DNA of 64,000 bases from Amborella trichopoda. Its lineage: Eukaryota; Streptophyta; Magnoliopsida; Amborellales; Amborellaceae. A program made the translations under genes and the position numbers. Below the pieces are notes generated by a model that saw only the letters and a program-made list of their open reading frames with translations, ran no database searches and was not told the DNA's origin. Location: contig NW_006498246.1 in NCBI RefSeq assembly GCF_000471905.2, positions 1,059,921-1,123,920 of the forward strand, read 5' to 3'. Shown piece by piece: positions 23,782-35,203 of the stretch. Position 1 is the first letter of the stretch; each line of letters opens with the position of its first letter.

Positions 23782-24518
23782 ACTGTCATCTTTATTTGGT
23801 AGTGTATCTATGATTCTACTCTACCAGTTTCTCAATATCCTTAAACTTAACCAGCAAATTATAGTATTTGGGCATGGTCAACTATTGTTTGTCCATTATA
23901 TGAATGGGGTTTGGTGTAACTATTGTATAGAGTTTGGGGGTGTATGAAGATCCAATGTCCCAAGAAGTGATGGATCCTTCAAAGACGGTTTCTATGAATG
24001 GAACTGTTAATCGCTTGTTCTCTTCTGTTACTCATTTGAGTTACTATACTATATTTGGAATTGCCCACTAGATTAAAATGATCTATTAATGCATCATTTT
24101 CAAAATATCTAATGTGCTTTTTCTTTGGAAAGTCAAATGACTTTCATTGATGCATCTTTCAAGATATGTACACAATCGTGTTGCAAAAATGTGGACTTCT
24201 ATTTCTTCTACATTTCTGCCATCCCCCATTCATGATTTTAATGGAATGAAAGTGGTGGTGCTGCAATCCTTTCTTTGGTTTGCTTGCATTGCTTGGGAAA
24301 ATGAGATTTTTTATATTGATATCTCTATGGTTTTCTTTTAAGTTGATTGGAAATATTGAATTTTCATTTTGATCCATCTCTCTCCCCTCTCTGTTGCGCC
24401 AGAGTTGATTGTGAAGATAGGTTTTTGTTTTGTTTTTTTATCTCACTCTCTATTTCTTTCATTGATTATTCACATTAGTTCTGAAGTTCTCTTTCTGCTT
24501 CTCTTACAAATCCACCAG
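23782..24518. other. Sequence upstream of the H2A remnant
   Basis: No exon 1 of a histone gene was found here. The last part ends in a pyrimidine-rich tract and CCACCAG, a good 3' splice site. Small open frames have no recognised product. Confidence 0.45.
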
Positions 24519-24736
24519 GTTCCAAAGCTTGCTGGTAACGCTATGAGGGACAACAAGAAGAGCCACATATTGTTGGCTGTTAGAAATGATGATGACCTTG
24601 GCAAGCTCTTGGCCGGGGTCACCATTCCTCATAGTGGGGTCCCAACATAAACCCTGTCCTGCTTCCGAAGAGGTCTCATAAGCCTGAAACCCAAGAGCCC
24701 AAGACACCAAAGTCCCCTGCAAAGAAGGCTGCTTGA
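24519..24736 (+). pseudogene. Histone H2A (H2A.W type) second-exon remnant
   Basis: Right after an AG at 24517-24518 the frame reads [20 protein letters not shown] and then [16 protein letters not shown]. This is the H2A alpha2-alpha3 and docking region, with several residues missing after the DNKKS segment. A frameshift near 24640 moves the C-terminal tail to another frame, which reads PETQEPKTPKSPAKKAA and ends in TGA at 24734-24736. The SPxK tail is the mark of heterochromatic H2A.W histones. Exon 1 (N-tail and alpha1) is not visible upstream. Because an intron-like 3' splice site is retained, this came from a DNA-level copy, not a retrocopy. Confidence 0.8.
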
Positions 24737-26050
24737 TTCTTCACCTTCTTGGAATGTAAAAATGTGAATTGAGTGTAAAAATGTGAATTGTATAGAGTAA
24801 CTTCTTTTTACATTGTGTTGGTAATGTGAAACATTATTTAATCAATTATTGGAGAATTTGTTTTTAAGTTTTCATTATCTAACTTTGTAAACTGTTTTGT
24901 TATCTAATGAGATGTAATGTTACGGATATGATGTAATACAAGTCGTGTATGTAGAGAGAGAGAGTGAGAGCAACAGAAAAAAAAATCATAATTTGACCTA
25001 TAATAATAATGGAAAATATGGTCTGAACCGTATTTTGGTAACCTTATATTTTTCTATACAAGGTCCCAAATTGCCCACTAGGCTTATGGAACTTGCATTA
25101 CAAACGTGACCCCTATCACAATAAAGTTTTTTTGTCTCTCTCTCTCTCTCTCTCTCTCTCTAACCTCTATTCTTATGAGACTTGCATTATCTATTACCAA
25201 GCTGCCATATCTATGACAAAGAAGTATTAAAAGCATCATATGGTATTTGTGAGCTATCAAGAGAACATTATTCTGCTCTTATCGAATAAGATGGCACTTT
25301 GTTGCCCTGCTTGCACAATTGTTTTCTCTAATTTCTTTATGGAATGAATGATTTCGAATATGGTTTACCATTTTTGTTCATTTACTATTTGAAACTTGGT
25401 TATGTGCTCATTGTTAATGATTTCGATCTAATATAGAATGTCCAATGATAATATGTAGAGAGAGAGACCATCCACATTCATGATACTTGAGGGTGGAGGT
25501 TTAGATGTACACCTCAAATTTCAGCATGTAATGCTTATTCTCTATTGTTAGGTGGAGGCATAGGAGAGAGACCATTCAACATGAGCAAAAAACCTAACCA
25601 ATTCTGAAGCATTCATTATCTGGATAGCACTACTAATTTCTTCCGCATTCGCACCATACCATGAGGGATGATCCTCAATGGTTGTTTCCATGATTAGGAG
25701 GAAATCTTAAAGCACTTTTGGTGTTTCTTTCTGGATCTGCTTTATGGAATGAGAATGATACAATGAAGTGTAATAGAAATATTTAGACTTCAGAGACAAT
25801 TGGCAAACTCAATCAATTCAACTAGAAAAATATGTATAGTTCAAAAGACGTATCATGTGTCATACTCTATCATGTATCAATTCAACTAGAAAAACATGTA
25901 TAGAAACAATACATTTTAGTTTCAAGTCATATCGATAGCCTTGAGAGAAACAAGTTCATAAACTAAAGTTGTATGCACAAAGAATCAATTAGTAGCTCCA
26001 TAACAAAAGTGGAATCTCTCTGCACAAAGTTAGAACAAATAATAATTAAA
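24737..26050. other. Unassigned stretch with (CT)n microsatellite
   Basis: A (TC)n tract lies at about 25134-25161 and a shorter (GA)n at about 24954-24968. The first 100 bp may be the old H2A 3' UTR. No other gene is recognised. Confidence 0.5.
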
Positions 26051-26251
26051 AGAGTAATGATCCTATAAGACCTTCCCCCACCCATGTCTGTTGGACCCCA
26101 AATGATCACCATTAAGATTGGTACGGATCTCTAGAAAAGTTATCATATGGGTATGGGACTTGACTTTTCTATAGATCCGTGCCAAATTTAATGGGATCCT
26201 TTAGGATTCTACACACATATGTGGGGAACGGTCCTATAGGATCATTTCTCT
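26051..26251. mobile_element. hAT-type MITE with TSD
   Basis: The termini are inverted: left AGAGTAATGATCCTATAAGA, right (reverse complement) AGAGAAATGATCCTATAGGA. The flanks repeat AATTAAA(A), a 7-8 bp target duplication. The interior (about 26117-26195) is itself a foldback around GATCTCTAGAAAAGT and ACTTTTCTATAGATC-like halves. Confidence 0.8.
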
Positions 26252-26278
26252 AATTAAAATCATAGAAATTTACAGGTG

Positions 26279-26369
26279 AAGAATCCATGGAAAAATATAA
26301 TAAAAAGAAACATATTAAGTACAATAGAAAAATAAATAACTCCAGTTGAAAAATTTTCCATGGATTCTT
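26279..26369. repeat. Short inverted repeat
   Basis: GAAGAATCCATGGAAAA is followed about 55 bp later by its complement TTTTCCATGGATTCTTC. It could form a hairpin. Confidence 0.7.
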
Positions 26370-27084
26370 CAACAATTGAAACAGATGCCTCATCGACCAA
26401 ACGAATCATAGAAATTTCCCATCAATTCTTCCCACTTGAGGTCTATATAGCAATATACCTTGCCTTCCTTGTAACGGTTGGATCATTAGCTGCCATTAAT
26501 CCAAACTCCCCTTCGAATCCAACAATATCTACTCTTGTTCACTTTCCATAAATGTCACATCAATAAAACAAAATGTATCATTCACAATCCTTATATTTCA
26601 AAAGAAATTACAAATCTTGTTCACAATGCCATTTTATCATATTTCTCTTTGGAAGTTTTTCTTAAAAACATAAAAACCATGTTGAGTTCTGGATCCTAAT
26701 CGACTTTTTTGGATGCACAATTCTTATCCAAAAACCCAACATGCACATATGCATGACCAGTTCTTGGAGATCATAACCACTGGACATATGATTTTTAACT
26801 ACTACTGAAATTGTAGAGGAGATGTTTTGGCTATAGCAACAACTTCTTGGGGTGTGGGGTAATATTGCGTTTTCAAAGGTGTGCCTACTGATGTAAATTG
26901 GTGATTGCAAGCTGCTTTAGTTGAAATAGGCATAGAATTGATGATCTTGAAGGATCCTTTGTGTTTCACTTTCTAAAATTTCAGCTCTTAACTCATGAGT
27001 TAATTTTCTGCAGATTTTTAAGAGAAATAGCTTTTGCTACAATCCTTGGTGTCAAACAGGAAAATTCTCATGAGCTAGAACAAC
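26370..27084. other. Unassigned stretch
   Basis: No recognisable gene; small open frames only. Confidence 0.45.
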
Positions 27085-28130
27085 TCACAAGTACGTCATG
27101 TTCTCAATCCTTTAAAATGCCACTGGGATAGTTCCATTCAATCAATTGTTGTGCACATTGCTGCAAGGAAAACACTAATCTAGAAACACCGTAAAAACAG
27201 AGACTCAAAATTGAAAATAGAAAAGAAAAACATAGATAAAGAGAACTACAGTTATTATCTTACAGATTATTAAGATTCACACAGGAGCTCAAATTTTTTG
27301 GAATGGGTCCATCAAGATAGTTATTTGCCAGGTTTAGGTCAAATAACTAAAAAAAACCCAATTATGACTATAGAGAGAAAATTCAAAACTTGTGATACAA
27401 GAAAATGGAAATGTATTGAGCTCCCAAATCTCCCACCAAATAGATTTAAAAACACTTTTTTGTGATACAACTCAATCAAACGAGAAAATCCAAGCCTTGA
27501 GATGCAAAAAATGGCAATGGATCGAACCCCCGATCTGAGATTTTCCACGGCATCTGCAGTTGTGGTGAGTAGTGCTTTGAAGATCTTGGCCTTTGAAAAT
27601 GGTACATTATAGAGAGAGAGAGAGAGAGAGAGAGAAAGAAAGAGGGGAAAAGCTTGATTCCCAATATCGAAGTTCGAGCTTCTTCCAAGCGTTGCCAAAT
27701 AATCTGCTGGAGCTTCCTCCAAGTGTTCCAAGAGAAGAGATGGCCTTTGAAAAGAGTATCTTAGAGAGAGAGAGAGGAAATGGTAACCGGCTTCCTCCAA
27801 GCATTGTCAGATGATATGCTCGAGCTTCCTCCAAGCATTCCACATAGAAGTGAGGGCCTTTAAAAAAAGTATTTTAGATAGAAAGAGGGGAAAAGGTCAC
27901 CGGCTTCCTCCAAGCGTTGCCAGACGATGTGCTCGAGCTTCCGCCAAGCGTTCCACAGAGAGGAGAGGGCCTATGAAAAGAGTATTTTAGAGAGAGAGAG
28001 GGGAAAAGGTCACCTGCTAACTCGGTGGGCAGCCATTTAGACAGTAAGGTATGAATTTAATCTCGAGATTCACATCCACATCTAACGGCGATCCATTGGG
28101 ATCTTATACGATTGGGTGTGGAAGGGTCTC
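27085..28130 (-). mobile_element. Element E copy B (inverted relative to copy A)
   Basis: Read on the minus strand from 28130, the order is CCCTTCCACACCCAAT, CTAAATGGCTGCCCACC, CT tracts with repeated GCTTGGAGGAAGC units, the linker with AACTGCAGATGCCGTGGAAA, and then the LRR exons. This matches copy A throughout. Matching stops just after the second LRR exon and its donor. Confidence 0.65.
27089..27346 (-). pseudogene. Captured ERECTA-like LRR exons (copy B)
   Basis: The exons are 27264-27346 (83 bp, reading LFDLNLANNYLDGPIPKNL) and 27089-27160 (72 bp, reading NVHNN, stop, LNGTIPVAF, stop). The splice acceptors are both AG here (TTTTTTTTAG and CCTTGCAG) and both donors are GT. Exon sizes and borders are identical to copy A, so the capture predates the duplication. 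Copy B keeps the better splice sites, while copy A keeps the open frame. No kinase domain adjoins. Confidence 0.65.
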
Positions 28131-28158
28131 ATAGTATCCTTAGCCTTCTTTTAGATAT

Positions 28159-28546
28159 GGGTGCGGTTTGTATAGAGCCTAGGCTCTAAACAATCAAATT
28201 AGAGCCTATATTTAAATAGTATCAAGAAATGTGGTTTCAACATTGAAAATCTTTGGATAGCCTTAAAATATATTTTTATTTATAAAGTTTAAAGCTTCAA
28301 AAATGGTGTAGATCAACATATTTATGAAAACTTGAAAATCTTGAAAATTGACTTTCAAAAAATACATTACAAAATATATTATTTCCAAAACTTAAAATCA
28401 ATTTTTTTCTCATATCCATGCATCTTGTTATCAAGATGATCAATTTGAGCATTTTTTAACGTCAAAACAATCTGGTCTAGTGAAATTTTTGAGGTAGGCT
28501 CGAATGTGATTGTTTAGAGCCTTGGCGCTATATAAACTTTTTCCTT
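28159..28546 (+). mobile_element. M1 family copy d (complete)
   Basis: The left end has GTATAGAGCCTAGGCTCTAA and the right end the inverted GAGCCTTGGCGCTATATAAA. The internal ATCTTGTTATCAAGATGATC is present as a near-palindrome. Confidence 0.85.
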
Positions 28547-28690
28547 CAGATATTATGTTTCACTAGCAATAGAACTTGTGTTGCACATCTTAACCCATGC
28601 TCTATTTTCACAAGTAAAAATAATATAATATTATAAGTTTATTAAAAGAGAGATTTATAGTTTCTCTTTGTTTAAATTCTTGTACTTGAT

Positions 28691-29036
28691 AAAGGGGATG
28701 GTTTAAATAGTGTCAAAATATGTTATTTCACTATGAGAAATTTTTTTGATGGCCTAAAAATTCATTTTTACCTATAATTGTAATATTTAAATATTAAAAA
28801 ATAGTATAGATCGAGCAGATCAATGAACACTTGAAAATTAACACTCTAGAAAATGCATTACAAGATGCACTATTTCCAAGACTTGAAATCTATTTTTTCT
28901 CTTGTTCATACATCTTGAGGTTGAGATGATCGAATTGAGGGTTTTTCAACATCAAAACAACCTCTTCCAATGAATTTTTGAGGTGCGTCTTAATTTGATG
29001 GTTTAAGGTCTCACCCTTATGTAAACTTTTTCCTTT
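28691..29036 (+). mobile_element. M1 family copy e (left end missing)
   Basis: It has the M1 body with ATCTTGAGGTTGAGATGATC and AAAACAACCTCTTCC, and the right end TATGTAAACTTTTTCC. It lies 145 bp after copy d in the same orientation. Confidence 0.7.
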
Positions 29037-29697
29037 GATAAATGCATTTGACATAAGTATTTTATATACTTAGAAATGCTTTATAATATAAATTTTTGAG
29101 GTTGTCAAGGTAAACCAATAAGGTACTAAACCTAAAAGGAATTTTGGATTCTCTTTCCCTCTCTCTCTTGAAAGTCCTTTTTCTATCTTCCTCGGCCTTG
29201 GTTTCCACTACTTGATTTGTCTTGATCGGTTATTTTAAGGGGATATATAGCGTCAGAGGACTTGTGGTGGGTCTTTTGGTCGTGATCACTGTTGATCGAT
29301 TTTGGTTGTCATTCGATAGGCCCTCCCTTCTGTGGGAGTATACACGGGCAGGGAGGGTATAGTTGCCTTTTTCGCTCTTTGAGCACCATTGCAAGGGCTT
29401 ATTCAACGTCTTCATTATTTGACTTATTGAAAGGTGGCCTATGTGAAAAAGCACTATATATATAAATTTAAAATTTTATTTTATTTTTTACCGATTAGGT
29501 CACTTACAATGTTCAATTATAAATAAAAGAACTCTTGAAATAAATAAATAAACAAAAGACAGTTCTCACCTGTTACCACTTAAATACAACTCTTTTATTC
29601 AAAAAATAAAAACTTAGACATATTGTTTTTGTAGAGATAAAAATCAAGGTTGGACAAAAATAAAGGAAAAAAACGTAGTGCAGAAAAATACACCCTT
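29037..29697. other. Unassigned stretch
   Basis: No gene or element is recognised. Confidence 0.45.
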
Positions 29698-30020
29698 GAC
29701 AGGCTCAACTATGGGCATGGGGTCGTTGGCACCTAAAGGAAAGATAGCGCCAAAGAGGGCAGAAGCTTTGTTGAAGAAAGTCGGGGCCAATAGAGCTTAA
29801 CTACCCCACTGACATCGCAACTACGGCAGTGGCGTCGTTGGTCACAAAACTCATTTACATGCTTGGCAGGCCCAACTACGGTCATAAGGTCATTGGCACA
29901 TGAAGGTACGGCGCATCCAACAACGCCAAAGAGGCAGAAGCCTAATTGAAGTAAGTCGGTAAGCAAAGTGTTCAACCACCCCACTGGTGTTGCCAACTCT
30001 GGTACTGGGGTCGTTGGCCA
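29698..30020. repeat. Two diverged tandem units of about 165 bp, GC-richer
   Basis: Both units share GGTCGTTGGCAC / GGTCATTGGCAC, GCCAAAGAGG, GCAGAAGC and CAACTACCCCACTG-like segments in the same order. Overlapping minus-strand open frames (29733-30234) are a by-product of the high GC content. No protein family is recognised. Confidence 0.65.
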
Positions 30021-32032
30021 CAAACACCAACAACATCATCTGCAATGCCAATGAGGGCAACAACATTGTTAAGGAGGCAGTGGCCCAAGTTACAAGCCTG
30101 TAATGGAATGATGGTGTCATTATTACCCCAATGATGGCGCTGGCGTCGTTGACGACAAGACCAGCAGCACCTAGGGCAGTTGGAAGTACAAAGAGGCCAG
30201 TGGCAGCTCCAATGAGGCCACCAAGGTCGTTCACCTCTAAGTCACACCACCGCCATATCGAGAGTTAAGAGAGGCCCATGGCTAGTGTCATTGCCCTCTA
30301 ACCATGCTACCGCCCAAATCACATGGCCTGGTTGCATGCCTGAGAAAAGCCATCATGACTTCAGCGATCACAATTTTGTCGTGGCGGCCCCACTAGTGTA
30401 GTTGATTGATAAACGGCCCAGATCGCATCCAAATGCATTCGACAGTGATTTAAGATGCCAATTGTCTATAAATTGGGGTCCGACCCCCACATTTCAGGAG
30501 TTTTTTGGCCACATGGACAAGACTCTACCAAAATCATCCCAAACTCTGACCGACTTGACCTTAACCCTAAGCCTACTTGATCCTAGTATTCATGAGCCTC
30601 GATCCATCTCACCCAAGCCTAGATCTAGGTTTCCTTGAGCTCGGATCCCATTCAACTCTGAATGCCTTGCTTGGCAGACTCCTAAAGGATTGGAAGAAGT
30701 CATTGCATCTGTTCTATTTCTGAATCGGCACTGACTTCGGGTGCAGGGCCCAGTGCCCGAGCCTCAAGTATATTCTAATTTTCTCATTTATTTATTTTAT
30801 TTTATTTTTAAAAACTCTTTCTGAATATCTTCCCCTCCCCCATTTCAAAATCTTTGCGCGAACTTCCAATCTTGCAGTATCAGAAGCAATATTGCTGGAA
30901 ATCCGAGCGAGGGCGGTCCTGTGGCCAGTCTCTCGTCGATATTGCAATTTAACATGACTTGTTCTCTATCACTCTCATTTTTGACAATTTTAGGCTAAAA
31001 AATAGGCAGAAATATCATTTTATTAGAATTTTAGAGTATAAACAGATTTACATGGATTTTATGAAATGAATGCTCTAGAAACACATCAAAGTTCTTACGT
31101 GCATGCTGTGGACTCCACACCATCATCCTAAGAAATATCACCTTGATACACTACAAAACTCTAAATTTTTACTTTCTAGTACATTGCACAAAGCTCCTAT
31201 ACTCGAGACTTCCAAAAAACATCCACTGCATATTTTGTTGATACCCAGAATTCCCTTTTCAAAATCAAGCTTATTTTTCAAGAAGTGGCTCTTACTATTC
31301 ATTGTTCAATAGTCAAATCTACAACTTCAATAGCCATACACTCGATTTTTCTTTTCTATGAAATTGACGAGAAGAAAATGTTGGATATGTTTATAATCAA
31401 TGTTTTGGAACCCATCAATCCCTGTCAGAAATCACTGATCTAGATCAAAAATCAGCTAGGACCGAACGTGTTCCAAGATGGTATCAATACCCATTCAACC
31501 ATCGTGCCCAAGCTCCCCAAAAAGTATATCTATACACATATTCTTTTAAGCTTATTTTATATTTTCTTTGGTCTCGCCATCTAACATATATGTCTGAGAT
31601 GGACAATCCTCCCCACTTATCCAAGTTTTGAAACACTGTTGCAAAATCTTGAATCCTAGGAACCCTCCTAATGTAGTTATGTAGTTGATTTTGTGTTGCT
31701 ATCCAAGCTACAAAAATTAACAATCGCATCCATAGGCAATGTTTTTATTACTTTTTAGGGAGTGTTTCTTTGGTTCTCCCTCTCCAAAAGCAGTTGTCCT
31801 TTTACTTTTTAGAGAGGGGCTCCATTTTACTTACTGGGGGCTTCATTTTGCTTTCTAGAGAGGGGCTCCATTAGGTTCATACTTTCCATTAGGTATCATT
31901 GATTTCCGTTAGGGATGAAGACTAGGAGAGCAAGCATTTCAAAATTGAGGAAGCAACGAGCCAATTCAAAAAACAAACTTACTCTGGAATCTTATCCGAA
32001 GTTAAAATTATAATTCAATGTGAAAATTTATA
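30021..32032. other. Unassigned stretch
   Basis: 30021-30780 is GC-richer than its surroundings and looks like decayed retroelement sequence, without a motif to prove it. The rest is AT-rich. A small duplication of AGAGAGGGGCTCCATT occurs at about 31812 and 31857. No gene is recognised. Confidence 0.4.
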
Positions 32033-32421
32033 AAAGGGTGAAGTTTATATTGGCCCTAGGCTTTATGAAAACAAAATAAAGCCTTACCTTAAATCCTTAT
32101 CCGGAAAGAACTTTTGGCATCGGAAATCTTCATGATAGCTCAAAAATTAATTTCCAATACCGACAATAACATTTGAAACTAAAAAAAGGTGCAGATCAAG
32201 CGAATTTGTGAATGCCTATTTTTAGGGAAAAATGGATGGTTTAGATGATTTGTTGCAATATACACTATTTTTAAAATTTGAAATCCTTATGTTTTTTGCA
32301 CAACCATAATGTTCAAGGTGAAATGATAGATTTAAACGTTTTTCAACACTTGAATTGCAATTTTTAATGAATTATGAGTTGATGTTTTAGGTACTGCAGC
32401 CCTAGCAAACCATTTTCCTTT
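32033..32421 (+). mobile_element. M1 family copy f (diverged)
   Basis: The left end resembles GGGTGAAGTTTATAT and GGCCCTAGGC. The body keeps the order of M1 landmarks (ATGGATGGTTTAGATGATTTG, ATGTTCAAGGTGAAATGAT). This is the most diverged copy. Confidence 0.55.
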
Positions 32422-32434
32422 ATTAAAAAACTAT

Positions 32435-32853
32435 AAAGGGGTGAACTATTTAACATTGGGAGCGATTTCAATAAGGTTGCAACCTTAAACAATCCAATTA
32501 AGGCGCACCTCCAAATTTTATTATAACATGTAATTTTGGTGTAAAAAATTCTTAGGATTATCTAAAAATGTATTTTCATATCTAATTATAAAATTTTAAA
32601 CTCCAAAAATAGTTAAAATCATGTAGATCTATAACATGTGAAAATCTTGAAAATGGACGATCTAGATAATGTGTTGCAAGATGCACTATTTTTGGTACTC
32701 AAAATCATGTTTTTTACACATTCACACATCTTGATGTCGAGATGATAAATTAGAGGGTCTTTCAAAATTAAAACAACCTTTACCGATGGATTTTTGAGGT
32801 GCATCTGTAATTCTACATTTTAAGGTTGCAACCTTATGTAAACTTTTCCTTTT
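32435..32853 (+). mobile_element. M1 family copy g (variant subfamily)
   Basis: Here the terminal inverted repeat is AAGGTTGCAACCTTAAACAA, with AAGGTTGCAACCTTATGTAA at the right end, instead of the GAGCCTAGGCTC form. The body is typical, with ATCTTGATGTCGAGATGAT. Copy a shares this right end, so two subfamilies exist. Confidence 0.75.
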
Positions 32854-32856
32854 AAC

Positions 32857-33625
32857 ATTTTACTTATTTCTTTGGCTTAATTTAAAAAATCGTCAAAAGA
32901 CATGTAATAGTTCATATTTCCATTTAAAGTGTATTTTGATAAATGGTTCAGATTAATTAGTATTTTAAATGCATTTTGATCAAATTTCCTACTGCATCAG
33001 CGAGTATGATTAGCTAAAACAAAAAACAATTTTTTTAATCTTGGTTCAAAGAATTGGACGGTAGGCTCTAGCATTCTTGTGTTTGGTAAAAATTTCAATC
33101 AGAATTTTGAAATCGCTATTATGTTAGTTTTATAATTTCGGTATTTCCATTTCATATTCGTAAGAAAAAGAAAATTAGTAGTTTGCATAGCAAGGCTTCT
33201 GTTTGGACACTCATTTAAGAATGGAAATAACTTGCCTGTTTTGCTTATCCAGTGTTAAAATCTCACTCGGGCTCAGACTCACCAGTCACCAACCCATAGG
33301 GCCAGGCCTAGCCGATCTGGACAAGCATGCCCCGGCTCTACCTTCAGGCCGTGATTGCCTGGACCTCGAGCCACATTTATAACCCAGTCCCTAGTTTTTT
33401 AGGACCTGGTTGTCCAGGCTTAGCCACCCCACCCATAGCAACCCCTGTGTCAGATGGCCAAGTTGGCTACTAACCCTTGTTAGGGGTAGTTAATTGAGAT
33501 ATGGCTAATTCAGTGTCCAAAATGGCCGAGTTGGCCACTGACTCGGGTTGTTGCCCTTACGGGCCATAGAGCCCAAGTCCAGGTTTCTGAGTGCATCATT
33601 TAACAACCGCTTGTAGAGCCACACT
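32857..33625 (+). repeat. Dispersed repeat R2, copy 1
   Basis: It matches 54130-54950 in inverted orientation. Shared points are CGTCAAAAGACATGTAATAG, TTTGCATAGCAAGGCTTC, AAGAATGGAAATAACTTGC, TCTCACTCGGGCT and GGCCAAGTTGGC-like parts. It is non-coding and GC-rich in its right half. Confidence 0.8.
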
Positions 33626-33664
33626 AGCACCATTATGCTACTCGTTCACGTTCAAACCTTATAT

Positions 33665-35203
33665 CAGTGTTATAAAGATCGAACCGGGCCGGACAACTGG
33701 TCAAGGCCCGGTTCTGAGTAACCTAGAACTGGGCTGGTTAACCGGTCCGAGTCAGTCAAGTAAAAAAAAATTATTTAAAATGAGTTAGAATCCAAAAAAA
33801 TATTTCAAAAAATATGGAAAAATGCTGATTTTATGTATATTTTGTTATTACATACAATTATCTTTAAAAAATAGAATTAAAACAGCTTTTCATATAAATT
33901 AATATATGAAGACGAGGGAGATAAACAACACAATTTATATCGAAATTGACCTCATTATCAGTCGGGTTGCCCTTGTTCAAATTTGGATCACCTTTTTTTT
34001 TCTTAGGAACTAATTCCAAGAAAAATCGACCACGAATCTTCGTGTAATTGAGTAAATTAACACAATGATCATGTGATGAACTCAAATAATCTTCAAACGC
34101 ACAAAACTCGACACAAAAAAGATCTAAATCGAGGGATAAATCATCTCTGGGGCGTATTTTTAAGACTCAGTACTCAGATTCTTGAGTTTCAGCGGCCAAA
34201 ATCGACCATGAATCTTTGTGTAATCGACCAAATTAACACAATGCTCATGTGTTGAACTTGATTATATTCAAAATACCTAGTGTGTTGAACTCGATTATAT
34301 TCAAAATACACAAATTTGATAGAACACCAATCGAAATCGAGGGAGAAATCATCAGTTGGGTGGAATTCTTAGAACCAGAACTCAAACTCTGAGTCTCTGA
34401 CAAAAACAACTAAAATCAAGCCCGAAAATGTCTATAATCCACCAATTAGCACAACGATCGTGTGATGAACTCGGTAACCTTCAAAACGCACAATGTTTAC
34501 TGAAAACCAATTAAAATCGAGGGAGAAATCATCAGTTGGGCGGATTTTTTTTTAACTCAAAACTCAGACTCAAAGTTTCAGACCAAAACAGTCAAAATCG
34601 AGTACGAAATTGTTTAATTGACCAAACTAACATAACGATTGTATGATCAACTCGATTAACTTCAAAATGCACAAATTTGACAAAAAAATGACCAAAATCG
34701 AGGAAGAAATCAACTGTATGGTGTATTTTTTAGAACCTACTGAAAAACACCCAAAAAAATGGCCACAAAAGTTTTTGAGATGATATTTTCAAAGGTAGAT
34801 CTTCGTTTGGCACAATAGTTTTCTTCAATAATGATATGAAAAGATCTCAAGATGCCGTCAAAATCTGAAAAAAACATCAAAAATTGAACCTATGAGGCAT
34901 GGTTCCAGGTTGAACCCATGAGTTTACATAATAGAAAAAATTGCTTGATTTTTTTCAAAAAAAAAGAAAAAACTGTCCGGTTGTTTAGAAAATTGCTTGT
35001 GTTTTTGGAAAACCAATCGGTTTGTTATTAATTGGCCGGTTTAGACTCAAAACGGCTTGTTTTATACTGCTCATGTTGGGTGGGGTGTGCGGGGTCCAAC
35101 CCCCAAGTGGACCTCAAAAACCGAGGTTAACTAGATCAGCAAATGCCTGGTTTTAGTCTGATCGGCCGGTTTCGAGTCGAACTGACCGATTTTTCTATGA
35201 CTG
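33665..35203. mobile_element. hAT-like non-autonomous element with internal tandem repeats
   Basis: The left end reads CAGTGTTATAAAGATCG and the right end, inverted, CAGTCATAGAAAAATCGGTC. Subterminal CCGGTT/AACCGG clusters occur at both ends (33680-33760 and 34975-35190), as in hAT elements. The 8-bp flanks are only partly alike, so the target duplication is decayed. No transposase is present. Confidence 0.55.
34024..34760. repeat. Four tandem units of about 180-215 bp
   Basis: Each unit has an AATTAACACAA-like part, GTGATGAACTCG, CAAAACGCACAA, AAATCGAGGGAGAAATCATC and a tail with ACTCAGACTC. Units start at about 34024, 34198, 34414 and 34597. They lie within the hAT-like element. Confidence 0.8.

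Noticed and set aside
29733..30234. Two overlapping minus-strand open frames in GC-richer DNA
   Set aside because: Low-complexity composition and a tandem duplication explain the openness; no domain is recognised.
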